Of a DNA stretch of 64,000 bases, positions 23,070 to 35,364 are shown piece after piece. The notes beneath the pieces were generated by a model. It saw only the letters and a program-made list of their open reading frames with translations. It was not told where the DNA came from and did not search any database. Location of the stretch: assembly GCF_039555335.1 (NCBI RefSeq), contig NC_092647.1:20134880-20198879 (forward strand). Direction: 5' to 3'. A program made the position numbers and the translations under genes. This DNA is from Amphiura filiformis (taxonomy: Eukaryota; Echinodermata; Ophiuroidea; Amphilepidida; Amphiuridae). Within the stretch, counting starts at the first letter, position 1. Every line of letters begins with the position of its first letter.

Positions 23070-25725
23070 ACGGTGTGCCACACAGTCTAAACGCAGGACA
23101 ACCGTTCTTTTGTTCTGCTTAGTCGCGCTAAAAGTCGATCGATACATGTTAAAATCAGCACAATTCCGAGATACACCTTTTTGCTATGAAATTTATTTTC
23201 TCGGTCAAATATAAAGCAAATTTTTTTTTCTTCAGTAATGTCAAATAAAAACATAGTGCTTGGATGAACATTTTTTTTAAATCCTGGTGTTAAAATTAAG
23301 CATCAAATTGTGTCTTTTAGTGTGATATTTTTGATTTTTATAGGCCTTTAGTTCGCCCGTGAGCTTTTTACAGAATTCATTTTTTAGCGTCTCAAACTAA
23401 TATAGTTTGCTAAAGAAAGATATTTCCCACCTCTGTAAAGCACATCGTGTGGGTCTATATATTATAGTTTTGTCCGAATTTCCGTTTTTATTTTACCCTT
23501 TTTCCCTTCATGCTCCGAAAATGTCAAACTCAGTACTCTATTTCGAGAGCAACCAGCAGAAATAATCGATATTTCAATTGTTGTCAACCAGGTCCCTTTT
23601 CCATTGAAAACCAGGATTGCCTGACCAGCGATTTGGTAGCCCAAATCCCCAATTCTGGTAAATGAGGTGAATTTTGGAAATTTGCTCCCGTGATAGCCTG
23701 CAATTTCAATTTATAGGGGCTATGGATTCCATGATTATGAAAACCATTTTGTCTGTTTGTTTATTTGTTTGTTTGTTTATTTACCTAGGATGAGGTCCAT
23801 GGGAAAATCCAAACCTAGCAAAATTCGCGTGTTATTAGAGGGATTTTAATTTTATGTCCCTCCTATCTCCAGGTGAATTTTGAATGACCCCCCATCGCGG
23901 GTTGGCATTTTCATTACACCCTTCAGACTTGCGTTCGGGTTTGGGTAGGCCTATTTGTCATACAGGGTGAGTAAAAAAAACTGCAATAGAGAAAAGAATC
24001 CATTTTTATTTAAGAACCGAGTTGAACCTTTTAGGTTTTAAAATATTTTACAAATAACATATCCATTAGTGATCTTGTGTGAAAAGATCAAGGAATTAGC
24101 ATTTACCATTTTGTTTTTATGACACATTTTATAGCGATACCCAATTTTAATGCTTGTCCAAGAGACATATAAAATTTGAATGTCAGCCCACCCTGTGTAA
24201 GGTAGATTTGGAACAACTGCCATTTTCTTAACCTCATTGGCATTGAAATAAAACGGAGCACCCAAAGTGTTATTGCCCTTGGTCTTGATTAAGGAAAAGA
24301 AACATTATTTGTTGTTAATTTCATTTTCCCTTTTTTCAAAGATGTTTGTTCTCTATCAAAACCATATTAATTTGTAGGCGGGTTTTTCAAATGTCGAAAT
24401 TAAATGCGGAGTGATTTACAAAATATCCAGTAAGTTGGACATATTGGGATTTAAAAAAACTGGAGTTAGAGTCGAGTGAGGTATGAAGGACCTAAAGAAA
24501 CGTTGGAAAGTTTGTTTGAACAGAAAAATAAAAAATAATGCAACAATCAACCCTATTTAAGTTAAAGTGAGTGTCAGAGCTGGTGCTTTTAGCGTGCATT
24601 GTGTGCCCCCATTCAAAATACATGGTACCTCGTGGACAAATGATGAAATCGGGTATCGCAGCAAAAGGACTCATAAAAATTTAACGGTAGAAGCCTGTCA
24701 CTTCATTTTTTTCACAGAAGGTGACTATTAAGTGTGGCATTTGTAGAAACTTTCAATAATGGGAAAGTTCAACTTGGTTCTTACATAAATATCGATTCTT
24801 TGCTCTATTGCACTTTTTTGACTCACCCTGTAATTTAGCGCTATAGGACCTACTTTCTAAATGTATAGCTATAGCCGTGCTATATAAATATTATAAGGTA
24901 CCGGTATGTACTATTATGTAGGCCTATTGGGGTGGGGTGGGTACTCAACACATTTGGACCATGACTTACAATGCAAGGCTCATTGTTGCCATAAATGATT
25001 TTTCCTTTAGGTCATTATAATAGGTTGTTATAAACTTCCATGTTTAACCTTGTATTGTTTTGGCTGCTTCATTATGACTTTCGGTGGCCAGCAATCACAA
25101 ACAAAAGGCACTATACCCAGTCACCTTCATGACAATTGAAACACTCGGTAATTTCTTTGCTATATTGAAGTTCTGGCAACACTGTATCCAGGCCGGGCAC
25201 CCAGAGATATCGATCCATAATGCTAGTATTTCACGCGTGGATTTGAAAATTTTTCAGCTGGTAGTCAAAAATTATGGAATCAAAACGGAAATTCTGACAA
25301 AACTATGATATATCGCTCACGGTGATGTGCGTTAGAAAGTTGGGAAAAATCCTTCTTTAGCGAACTATATTACTTTGAAAAGCTAAAAGGTTGATCCAAA
25401 AAAGGCTCGCGGGCAGAGTTGAAGCCTATCAAAATCGAAAATCTTACACTAAATGACTGAATTTCACGACTAAGTTTAACACTAAGATTTGAAAAAAATA
25501 CAGTATCAAGCATTACAGTTTTTCCTGACATTTACTGAAAAAATGAAAATTATTGCTTTTCATTTGGCCGAGAAAAAAATTTTTACACTGAAAATGTGTA
25601 ACTCAAAATTGTGTTCATTTGAATACCAAATTCGATCGTTTGTATTGCCTTATTAAATGACTGAGTGAGCCTTGCAGAACAATAACAATCGGTTGTCCAG
25701 CGTCCTAACTGCACAGCACCGTGTT
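23070..25725. mobile_element. 2.65-kb inverted-repeat element (arms ~580 bp)
   Basis: The left arm (about 23070-23650) is an imperfect reverse complement of the right arm (about 25130-25725), including CAGGACAACCG outer ends, CTCGGTCAAAT, and a TATAGTTTTGTCCGAATTTCC segment near 23463-23490. The middle holds the nested element 23963-24830. No transposase-like frame is seen. Confidence 0.65.
23963..24830. mobile_element. 868-bp mariner-type non-autonomous element
   Basis: Starts CAGGGTGAGTAAAAAAA and ends as its complement (ACTCACCCTG), with TA outside both ends (23961-23962, 24831-24832). Inverted arms extend about 65 bases. The short internal frames do not resemble a transposase. Nested inside 23070-25725. 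Confidence 0.8.
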
Positions 25726-26058
25726 CCTGCCTGTACTGTGTGTTTTTCCCGACAAATGTAAATGATATCCGTATTATTTTGGCAAAACTTCACGCAACAC
25801 TGATTTTAATCCTTATTTCAATAATAATGGATGACGATTGACGTAATTGCCGTTATTGGATAAAGTTGTCAGGCAAGTAACTATGATCACTTGCTGTCTC
25901 CTGTTGCAATATCCCGGCTCTATATATTACGTCTTAATACTGTAATAACGTCAATAGGAGAATACATAAAACAAAACAGTCATATGTTCAACGCTGTTGG
26001 CACCATCATCGGCGAAATTCCTTGCGATTAAAACGGTGAAATAGAGTATCTACCTTAT

Positions 26059-26124
26059 TATTATTATTATTATTATTTATTATTATTATTTATTATTATT
26101 TTTATTATTATTATTATTAATGTA

Positions 26125-26213
<89 letters not shown>

Positions 26214-26241
26214 GATTATTATTATTATTATTATTATTAAT
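26059..26241. repeat. (TTA)n microsatellite
   Basis: Nearly uninterrupted TTA triplets with a few T or G interruptions. Confidence 0.95.
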
Positions 26242-27164
26242 ACACTACCTCAATTCGTCGTTGAAGCTACCACTTTTTTTAAAAACAGCTACTTCGACAG
26301 CGCAAAACTCGAAGCTAGGTATTAAAACAGGGAAATATGTACATTGAATTATTTTTGAACCTAGCAAAATACATCATTGAATTAACTCAGCAAAATATAT
26401 GTCAAACCGAGATATACAGCAACATAATTATTTATTAACTACAGGCAAATAATTAATCAAAGTAGAGGCAAATGACTGATTTAAAAATAACACATATTTA
26501 TCGCTTTGCTTTCCATGAATTAATTTTCTTATTTGAAGGAAAACAATACCTTTATCAATTAATAATTTGACTAATAATCAGCCATAAATATGCAAAATTA
26601 TCGCTTTCCATTAATTATTTCTATTAATTAAAGAAGAATACATTAACTACTGAACGTTCATAAAAACATAGACTGTTACAAATAATCAGTCATTAATCAA
26701 AATTTGCACATTTTGTGATAACCATGAGGAAGCTTAGTTGTTGCAGGGCTATACCGACTTCGCGGTTTGAACTTCAAATTACAATTTCTCAACAAACCTA
26801 TAACCAATTTGCATGATTATTTTTGTACCAAATTCCTTCTTTTCCAAAGACCTTGATTATTGTCAGGGTTGCAAGAGTCCGTGAGTTGGTTTATATATTG
26901 AACATCGTTTTATTTGTTTCTTTATTGCAGTAGAATGAAATACAGTCATGGATAAAAGTTTGGAATATTGTTTAAATTGGGGCAAATTATTTGGAAGCGG
27001 CCGTCCTAACCAAATCGATCAGTCGAGAGGTCGGAGCGGGTAGTAAATTTTCGCGGTCAATGAAACGGATAGATTAATTGAGTAATCGTCAACACACTCG
27101 TCAACACACAGTGCTCCAGGCGCACTGGGGTTCAGGTAGTATTGACGATATTACTCATGTAGTG
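26242..27164. other. no gene recognised
   Basis: Very AT-rich sequence without a recognisable exon or element. Confidence 0.4.
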
Positions 27165-27780
27165 GTGCACAGTGTCGACACCCAGTGTTATAAATATAAA
27201 CTTAATACTCCGTTGGTGAGCGACGGGCGATTGGTATTTCACCGAACGCAAGAAAAGGAGGCCTATCTGATTGGCTAGAAATCGATCGCTTGATCGCTCA
27301 GTGGTGTAGTACAAAATCAAAATGGAGACATATATTCAATTCGATTGAAATCGAGATTCTATTATTGACGCAGATAAAGAAAGTCGATAATGAACATTGT
27401 ATTATAGATACAGCACCTGGATCTTACACGGGTTCCTTTATATAATTAATTTCTCAAACAGTTGAATATATCACAATTTTGACTTTTGATTTCAAAATCT
27501 TTACTTATAAAATGCAGTAAAATATGTCCACAGCAAACAGCAAGGCCCTATAATTAGTGTATTGCTTTTCGAGTTAGTGTATTTGAAACAAAACCTGCGT
27601 TTTACCTGACAACAAATCGGATTTTCTATAATGGCAACACCATATGTGGTACTGATCATGCGCAAATCGTAGAATAGAAACTCTACGGCAGGCTCTGTGG
27701 TATCTCATATCATGTAAATGGTCGCTCGGCCTATCTCGAACAAAATCGCAATGCGTAGCTTTTGAAAAACGAGAGGATAT
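27165..27780. repeat. dispersed repeat, uninterrupted copy 2
   Basis: Direct, collinear relative of 20920-21405 plus 22888-23035. It shows the empty insertion site for the 1.47-kb element near 27650. Located just downstream of the gene B stop. Confidence 0.75.
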
Positions 27781-27981
27781 GAAAAGGAAGGTGATTTTAA
27801 CAGCTCTGAGAATGACCTCCATATCCATGCTGGGGGCTTTGGAAGTCCTGGAATGGGACCCAACGTTTAAAAGAGGAACAGAAGTAAGGGCGTTTTGAAA
27901 CTTGCTGTTTTTTTTCCGCTTTCCAGTTGCACTATTTTTTGCTATATGAAAATTCTCAATTCTCAATCTGTGTTCATCAAA

Positions 27982-28108
27982 CTAATCCGTCATTGTACCC
28001 ATTTCAACCATAGAGACCATTCCGTTGTTCTCTATGCCCACTTTTACAGCAGATTCTGTCCCCTTTGGATCCATCCGTTTAGCATATCGGTTGATTACTT
28101 GAAGAACC
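27982..28108 (-). CDS. gene B exon 6 (C-terminal tail and stop)
   Basis: Acceptor TTTTTACAG before 28108; the phase 2 join gives T-VLQVINRYAKRMDPKG and a further 25 residues ending in GTMTD and TAG at 27984-27982. The cytoplasmic tail is polar, as in the family. No clear AATAAA was identified downstream. Confidence 0.75.
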
Positions 28109-28444
28109 CTGTAAAAATAATAATAGCAAAATGTTATTTCAATACTCAATGCAGATGCCTTTCTTACCAGGATGGAAATTTCAAGAGGGAATAAATTATA
28201 TTTGCACAGAAATCGTAATCCAAATTATAAATAATATATTCATTGTTGTGTGTGTTTTTTTTGTTGTTGTTTATTTTGCTTTTTTGGTTTTTGAACAAAG
28301 TAAATGGAGACTATAATCAGTCAGTCCCACAGTATTTATTAATACGTATAAATCAATAGACATTTTGGAAACGGCTGAACACAGAAAATATAATTAGGCA
28401 GGGCAATAAAAGAACAGACAACAGATGGACTACAGCAATTACTG

Positions 28445-28988
28445 TATGGAAACCTATGGTGGGCAACAGGAACCGGGGAAGACGCAAGAGATGGGGAGAC
28501 GAGATAGACCATTATGGAAACCTATGGTGGGCAACAGGAACCGGGGAAGACGCAAGAGATGGAGAGACGAGATAGACCATTATGGAAACCTATGGTGGGC
28601 AACAGGAACCGGACAAGACGCAAGAGATGGAGAGACGAGATAGACCATTATGGAAACCTATGGTGGGCAACAGGAACCGGGGAAGACGCAAGAGATGGAG
28701 AGACGAGATAGAACATTATGGAAACCTATGGTGGGCAACAGGAACCGGGGAAGACGCAAGAGATGGAGAGACGAGATAGACCATTATGGAAACCTATGGT
28801 GGGCAACAGGAACCGGGGAAGACGCAAGAGATGGAGAGACGAGATAGACCATTATGGAAACCTATGGTGGGCAACAGGAACCAGGGAAGACGCAAGAGAT
28901 GGAGAGACGAGATAGACCATTATGGAAACCTATGGTGGGCAACAGGAACCGGGGAAGACGCAAGAGATGGAGAGACGAGATAGCCCAT
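28445..28988 (+). repeat. eight copies of a 68-bp tandem unit
   Basis: Unit starts occur every 68 bases from 28445 (28513, 28581 ... 28921), nearly identical in sequence. Because 68 is not a multiple of three, reading frames rotate between units and a 65-codon frame recurs. One frame reads GRRKRWRDEI, a signature of non-LTR retrotransposon C-termini. Lies in gene B intron 5. Confidence 0.95.
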
Positions 28989-29105
28989 TACTGTGGAACA
29001 GTATATTGATTCAGCAAGGCTAGAGACAGAGCTACCTGGCGGAGACATGCTGAGGCTTTCGTCCAGCAGTGGACCGACAATGGCTGATGATGATAATGAT
29101 GATCT
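28989..29105 (+). pseudogene. 3' tail of an RTE-like non-LTR retrotransposon
   Basis: Continues from the last 68-bp unit. A frame encodes RATWRRHAEAFVQQWTDNG followed by TGA (29085-29087) and a TGATGATGATAATGATGATC tail. Both the final peptide and a TGA-type microsatellite tail are typical of RTE-clade elements. 5' parts are missing. Confidence 0.65.
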
Positions 29106-29109
29106 TTCT

Positions 29110-29870
29110 CAAGTAGCTTGTTTATGACTACGGTTTGATATTGTGATGTGGTCGGTTATGGCTGATTTGGCTTGTTCGAAAGTTGGCAGTTTTCTATTTT
29201 TTCTGATTTGCGACTTGTTCGGGGTTTTTTCGATGCTCTTTTAGCCTTGATCCAAATGGTCGTTCTGTCTCGCCAATGTAAGACTTATCACACCCGTTGA
29301 ATTCGAGCTCGTATACCACACCATTAGTCATTTGTCTTTAGGGTGCACTAACAGTCTTCTTAGCGGCTTCATGGCGACGGATATGTTGTGATTGCGAAAT
29401 ATTCTCTGAATCTTCTCTGACATAATGAACTACCACCACGCCACGCCCTTTGTTTCTGCACCCTGTGTGGTGGGTGTTCTTCCACACTCCTTTGGTCTTT
29501 TCCATTTCAGCTTTACTTCCCACTTCCACCTGTTGTATTTGCCTTATTAAACGTCCACTTCGGATAAACACAGCTGGTAAATGCCTTTTTTATTCTACTT
29601 TCTTCCCCCCTTTGTCTTTGTCTTCTGCCACGATGGAATCAATTCTGTTAAGCAGAGTTTTTACAACACCGATGTTTTGATGTAGAGGGTGCTGTGTGTG
29701 GTTTTTTTTGTAGACCAGCAGTTTTGCTTTGCCATGCCATCATCATTCCTCACAACCAGGGTGTCCAAGAAGGGGATCTTGCCGCCGTGCCCTTCCTCGT
29801 AGGTGAACTCTATGTTTCATGTGGTATCTCCCGTTGTTCTGGTATCCAGTGGTCTTTCTGAATGAAGAAG
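29110..29870 (-). pseudogene. Penelope-like retroelement remnant (RT end, linker, GIY-YIG)
   Basis: Minus-strand frames read FTYEEGHGGKIPFLDTLVVR (end of the RT domain), a linker, then GVVYELEFNGCDKSYIGETE with RPFGSRLKEH, the GIY-YIG endonuclease signature of Penelope-like elements, and SAITDH further on. At least two frameshifts or stops break it. It lies in gene B intron 5, in the same orientation as the gene. Confidence 0.8.
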
Positions 29871-29925
29871 CCATCAGAAAAGATGGCAAAATTATTAAAA
29901 GTCTTACTAAATTGGTTATACTTAC

Positions 29926-30082
29926 GTGGTGAGTATTAATGGTATAAAACCCAATGTTCCCAACATTATGAAAACGAAGTTTGGTTGAGTTTGCACCGTT
30001 TTCCTATAAACTAAATTGAGAAGTACAGGCGATATGAGACCTCCTAGATTCTGTATACTTGCTTCAAACGCAAAAACCACAC
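29926..30082 (-). CDS. gene B exon 5
   Basis: Acceptor GCTTTTTAG before 30082, donor AC|GTAAGT at 29926/29925; 157 bp, phase 1 to 2. Encodes GVVFAFEASIQNLGGLISPV and the last hydrophobic segment FIMLGTLGFIPLIL (TM11-TM12). The acceptor's pyrimidine tract merges into a (TTTA)n array nine bases upstream. Confidence 0.82.
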
Positions 30083-30091
30083 CTAAAAAGC

Positions 30092-30213
<122 letters not shown>

Positions 30214-30440
30214 ATGAAGTTAGAGAAGAAAAGGAGAGAAGATGAACAAAAAGTCACTTGGCACCCCGGGATTAGAACCATAGACCTCTCGCATGCCAAG
30301 CACACGATCACCGACCGGTACCCACGCGGGTTACGCTGCCCCGGGCAGAGATTCCGTGAGCATATAGACGAATCCAACGAGCTAAATAATGGTCAGGATT
30401 TGGTCGGACATCTTTGGGTAGCCGCTAGCACCAACCTGGT
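30214..30440 (-). repeat. tRNA-Ala-derived SINE in gene B intron 4
   Basis: On the minus strand, 30340-30260 folds like a tRNA: a GGCA/TGCC acceptor end, GTGTGCTTGGCATGCGAGAG as an Ala-type anticodon arm, and B box GGTTCTAATCC. The body is followed by the (TTTA)n tail. Open plus-strand frames are incidental. Confidence 0.7.
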
Positions 30441-32005
30441 GTTTTGAGCGTCCAATTGTGCAAATAAAAGCCGCCTAACACCTAGAGAAGATGCAAGGAC
30501 GAGGAGGGTTAATAGAATAATATATATAATAGAGATAATTCCGCAGGTAATCCCACTGCATCTATTCATACATAGTCCTTTTGTTCGCAAGTACATCAAT
30601 GCATAGATACCGCGTGTAGTTAATCCGATTATCAGTGGACTTCGGGTACTATATATAAATGCGCACGTGACATCTACAAGTCGCCATACCGTGTTCAACG
30701 ATGCAAGGTACCCGGATGTGCACAAATTCCACAGGCGAAAATGACAGGTTACAAGGAAAATTGGCTTTGCAAAATAGTGCATGGCATTGATTGCAAAGGG
30801 CAAAATAATTTGACCTGAAACATAAACTCTTTATTTGGATTTTCCATTACGGAAAAAAAAAAATATGACGGAAAAGCTACATATAGCTGATTTAAAAAGT
30901 TATATTTCATTATTTCCGTGCTAAATGGGCGTGGCAATTGGCCATATTGATGACGAAATGTGATTCTTACTGGCATTAAGGTCAGAACTGGGTAGCTGCC
31001 GATGATGTTATTTGATAATGTTTGCACGTAGGGAACTTAGGGGCTGTCATTTTCTTCGGAAGGAAGGGGTCATGGATTTATTTATTTGGGAGTCAAGATA
31101 AGTATCCCCCCGTAGTGCCGCCAATGAACATAACTCTGACCCTGATTTAACTCTAATTATAACGTAAATTGAGGAAACTATAACTTTAGCCCTTTTCGGC
31201 ATAATGACCCTCTCAAACTAATAGGCTAGATGTCCCCGCCCGACCTCCTCAACTCTAACTTACTCATTCGCTCGCAAATGGACAAAAAAACAAATTCAAA
31301 ATGTGTTTTTAAGCACCTTTTTGTGTCCCCCATGCTAAATCGGTAATCTGTACACCCTTTGTCACCCTTTGACGTACAATTTAGAGTATAAACACGTAGA
31401 TGACTGTACATAATCTAATCATCCCGGCTGGAAGATGTTGAGGAAGACTCGTATACTATACATCATGCTCATACGTTATATGACAATTTGACGTACAATC
31501 ACGTATGTGATGCATGGTTTGAGGTTTATTCAGCTACTAAGTTAGATCCGTCATACACATTATTGTCATGGTATTATATTGTAATTGTATACGTCAATTT
31601 TGTTCAGTTTGATTCAACCGGCTTATAAAGTTTTACTTTACACGGAAGGGGAAAGTTAGCAAAAAAAACAATTAATTTATGAGTGTAAAAGGGGGGAGGG
31701 GTGGTTTTGGGGGAAGGGGGGGACAAATAATATTTATAAAATTACAAGTAAGGCGAGAAAGAGAGAAACCCTGTTCTACGGGCGAACGGACCTTTCAAGT
31801 AGGGTCGGTCGGTCGGTTGGTATTTAAAAAAAAAATTTAAATAACCCAAAAAATCACAAAAATCTGTAAATAAATTTCAATTTGAGAAAATACAAAAAAA
31901 AATTGTCCTGAAATTTCCGAAATTTGGGGTCGGCATTCATTTGTACAGGAAAAATTTGTTTCCCAATTTGTTCAAAATAGAACAGGGTTTTCGTTTTTCG
32001 TCGCA

Positions 32006-32088
<83 letters not shown>

Positions 32089-32098
32089 AAATAAATAA
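32006..32098. repeat. (AAAT)n microsatellite
   Basis: About 22 AAAT copies in gene B intron 4. The flanks show no clear SINE body. Confidence 0.95.
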
Positions 32099-32399
32099 AC
32101 ATTAGTTATGTTTGTGCATGGGGGGTGCTGTGCAATAATCATGATCCTTTGATATCCAGGATTTATCCTGGCAAATTTATAGCATCGAACCTCCAGCCAA
32201 TGTTCCTTGCCAGTACTAGCCACGAAACAAGGTCACAACTGTAGCCACTCCTTCAATGATCGCCATTTCAGTGATTGACAGTGATGTAATGCAAATATGG
32301 CGCTGGCCATCTGGTCACGTGCGCATTTATAAAAGCGCATTTATATACACAACCGAAGTCTACTGATTATTATGTATTAAGGTGTAAAACGGGTGATGG

Positions 32400-33075
32400 A
32401 ATGCACAGGGGGATGACACTCTATTCACGTGGTTTCTTTTCCAACGCTAAAAGATTACGAATTTTGGTGGTTTGTAAATGAAAAGTGTCCGCACTATCGA
32501 TTGATTACGTAACTGTTATGAATAATTTATTAATTTTTCAATGCAATCGCCTCGACCCATTAATACATATTATCTGTATTTATCAAAGTACTTGGAATAG
32601 CAATCTGGTGAGTTCACTGAACTACGCCCAAATACTGATGGAGTTTTAATGGCGCTAATCCTCTCCATACACAGATGAACAAATACAATAGGAGAAGGTC
32701 AACACATATGACCTCCTATATGACATGTTATATGAGATGTACAACAACCTGAATATCATAAAGATCAGTGTTCGTTTGTGCATATGAACTGCATATTTAC
32801 AATACTAAATATTACTCGTTATATATTATGTCAAATATTGGTATTATGACAACACGGTATATACATTGTATATAAAACGACTAATAGATCCTACTATCAT
32901 GGCGTCAGGTCATTGGTTCATCATATCCCGTATGTTTCTTAAAATTCATTCATATTTGAGACAAATTTCTGTGCCCATTTTATAGGCGTACAGGTGGATC
33001 CGTTNTTTTTTGTCATTTTCATTTCTTTTTGATGAAAGAATTAAGGTTTTCCACTGCACGGAGGCCACTATGTGA
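32400..33075. repeat. dispersed repeat, inverted relative of 20140-20900
   Basis: Same ordered anchors as the 20-kb copy, read in reverse. Contains the only ambiguous base in the window (n at 33005). Lies in gene B intron 4. Confidence 0.65.
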
Positions 33076-33739
33076 TACTAATTTAATGCTATTTGTAAAT
33101 GAATGCGGATTCCCGGTTGTTGTTTTTCCACAGTGTGACAACTGTCCACCCATCCAGACAACATCATCACATAATAAAACGTCTGTATTTTTACGATGAG
33201 TAAATATTAAACTGAACTTTGCCTTGGAACATTGTGTAAGACGGTGTAAGATATTGTGGGCGCCCTCAACATTATTATCCTCTTTGTATCCGTAAATGGC
33301 ATGGCATAGACTGTGTGAATTCTATGAAGACTAGGGGCCTACTTATACATGGGGTCATATCCATGGACACAAGTAACGATAATTGACAACACGATACGCG
33401 ACTGTATTTAGGGAGGCTAACCACTAATAATTAATAATGCCGGGTAGGGCCTACTCCTGGGCGACTCGTGTGGGCAAGGACGCTTAGGACGGTGACCAAA
33501 TGAGTCTCAAATTTCACCGGGAGGGGCACTCAAGTATGATAATGTAGGCCTATACGCATGTGTGGCCAACTTTCAGTTAAACACCCCCCTAAAACGAGTT
33601 TTACCCTACCAGCAAATTTAGGATCAATAGGCCTAAGCTAACTTAATACACTAAAGGAAGTTTTGGATGAGAAAACGGACATTTTGATGAGAAACGGCCA
33701 AAATGGTGAGAATTTAAATTTTCTCATTCTTTTGGATGA

Positions 33740-34513
33740 GAAACTTCCTGGTGTGTGTGTCAATCATTATTGTCTTATTAAAATCCGGGACTTTGGTTGA
33801 CCTGTGCTAGACTCCAGCACATGTTAATGACGCAAAGACAGTTGTGGTAACACCATGGTCGCAGACCTGCAAAAAAGCTCAAAAACAGATAGTAATGAAA
33901 CCAGTTTTTATTTTCCTTGCTCTAGCGAGTTCACAGAGAAGGTGTTTCTAGTACAATGCAGCGTCGGACTCTAGCTGAGAGCGTAGCCTGAGTCCAAACG
34001 GACTCCAAGAAGGGCTCTCCATACACAAATGAACAAACACAAAGGAAAGTAGTCTCCTCCGTGACCAGCTTGATTTCGATGGAGCGAAACCAAATTGGCT
34101 GCAGAGGAGACGGGTAATTTTGCCAAGAAACTTCCTGGTGTGTGTGTCAATCATTATTGTCTTATTAAAATCCGGGACTTTGGTTGACCTGTGCTAGACT
34201 CCAGCACATGTTAATGACGCAAAGACAGTTGTGGTAACACCATGGTCGCAGACCTGCAAAAAAAGCTCAAAACAGATAGTAATGAAACCAGTTTTTATTT
34301 TCCTTGCTCTAGCGAGTTCACAGAGAAGGTGTTTCTAGTACAATGCAGCGTCGGACTCTAGCTGAGAGCGTAGCCTGAGTCCAAACGGACTCCAAGAAGG
34401 GCTCTCCATACACAAATGAACAAACACAAAGGAAAGTAGTCTCCTCCGTGACCAGCTTGATTTCGATGGAGCGAAACCAAATTGGCTGCAGAGGAGACGG
34501 GTAATTTTGCCAT
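33740..34513. repeat. two tandem copies of a 387-bp unit
   Basis: GAAACTTCCTGGTGTGTGTG starts both copies (33740 and 34127), with near-identity throughout; the only visible differences are in an A-run near 33876/34263. Each unit includes an inverted relative of the 19.9-kb repeat. Located in gene B intron 4. Confidence 0.92.
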
Positions 34514-34853
34514 GCAAATGAGGTGAGTGCCCTCTCAAGAATAACTACTCTCTGGAATGCAGTTTAAAATTTCCGCCAAGGCCGAATCATTTCACATTTT
34601 GAGTGCATTGTAGCCGACGGCTACCCAGATAAAGGCTGCTAGTCAGGTGTAGGAATGCGTGAATTTAGATTCGTCTATATCACTTGGGGTTATTGCGTCA
34701 TCGCATGGTTTTCATGCAATCGTGGTATTTTGTGGTAGTTAGGGTTAATGCACATGCATCCGCGGAAGAGTATGGTAATTTGTTTTGATAAGAAAATGAA
34801 ACACCGTTATCGTAATCAACATTAACCATGTTAACACTCCTTATAAATCTTAC

Positions 34854-34937
34854 CATGTTCGTCATCTGAGACTATCTTGGCCAGCATGGCGGGAATCAGA
34901 GGCTGACTGATGTTACGAAAAACGCCCACAAATCCAG
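34854..34937 (-). CDS. gene B exon 4
   Basis: Acceptor ATTTAG before 34937, donor G|GTAAGA at 34854/34853; 84 bp, phase 1 to 1. Encodes GFVGVFRNISQPLIPAMLAK then IVSDDEHG, equivalent to the conserved 'R...SK.V...EQG' segment between TM10 and TM11 of SLC46 proteins. Confidence 0.82.
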
Positions 34938-35364
34938 CTAAATATTATAGATAAAGAAAATTGATGTAAAATTGCAAATAATTCGGATCTAACGAAACTG
35001 GTCTGATTCTGCTGGGTCAAATTTCCGAGCCTGCGAAAATGACACTCATGCAGCACATTCGGATTCCGAGTCAAGCTTGCACCTGAAGCTCCTTTTATAT
35101 ACCCGAGGCCCACATTTGAGGCCAAATTTAACACAATTTCGCAAATTTTGTTCACAATTTTAAAACAATTTTGAAATTTGGGCGGCTCCATTTTTGTTCT
35201 CGAAATGACCCATGTTTATACCAGAATTGACCGAAAACGGGCCATTATTACACGAGTAATAATTAAGGCATGGTCATTTGTACTGTACGGAAATTGGGTC
35301 GAAACGCCCATGATTGATTTACTTATTGACGTTAGTTATCAAATATCATGAATATATTCTTATA
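34938..35364. other. gene B intron 3, right of exon 4; nothing recognised
   Basis: AT-rich intronic sequence without a recognisable element. Confidence 0.4.

Noticed and set aside
26059..28000. CRISPR-like or other prokaryotic repeat-spacer array
   Set aside because: The repeats are microsatellites and dispersed transposon copies; there are no equal repeats with unique spacers and the DNA is clearly eukaryotic.
28445..28988. 68-bp direct repeats as a CRISPR-like array
   Set aside because: The units are contiguous and identical without spacers, and one frame encodes a retroelement tail.
33005..33005. Ambiguous base n as a gap or break point
   Set aside because: A single unresolved base in a T-run inside a repeat; no biological meaning.
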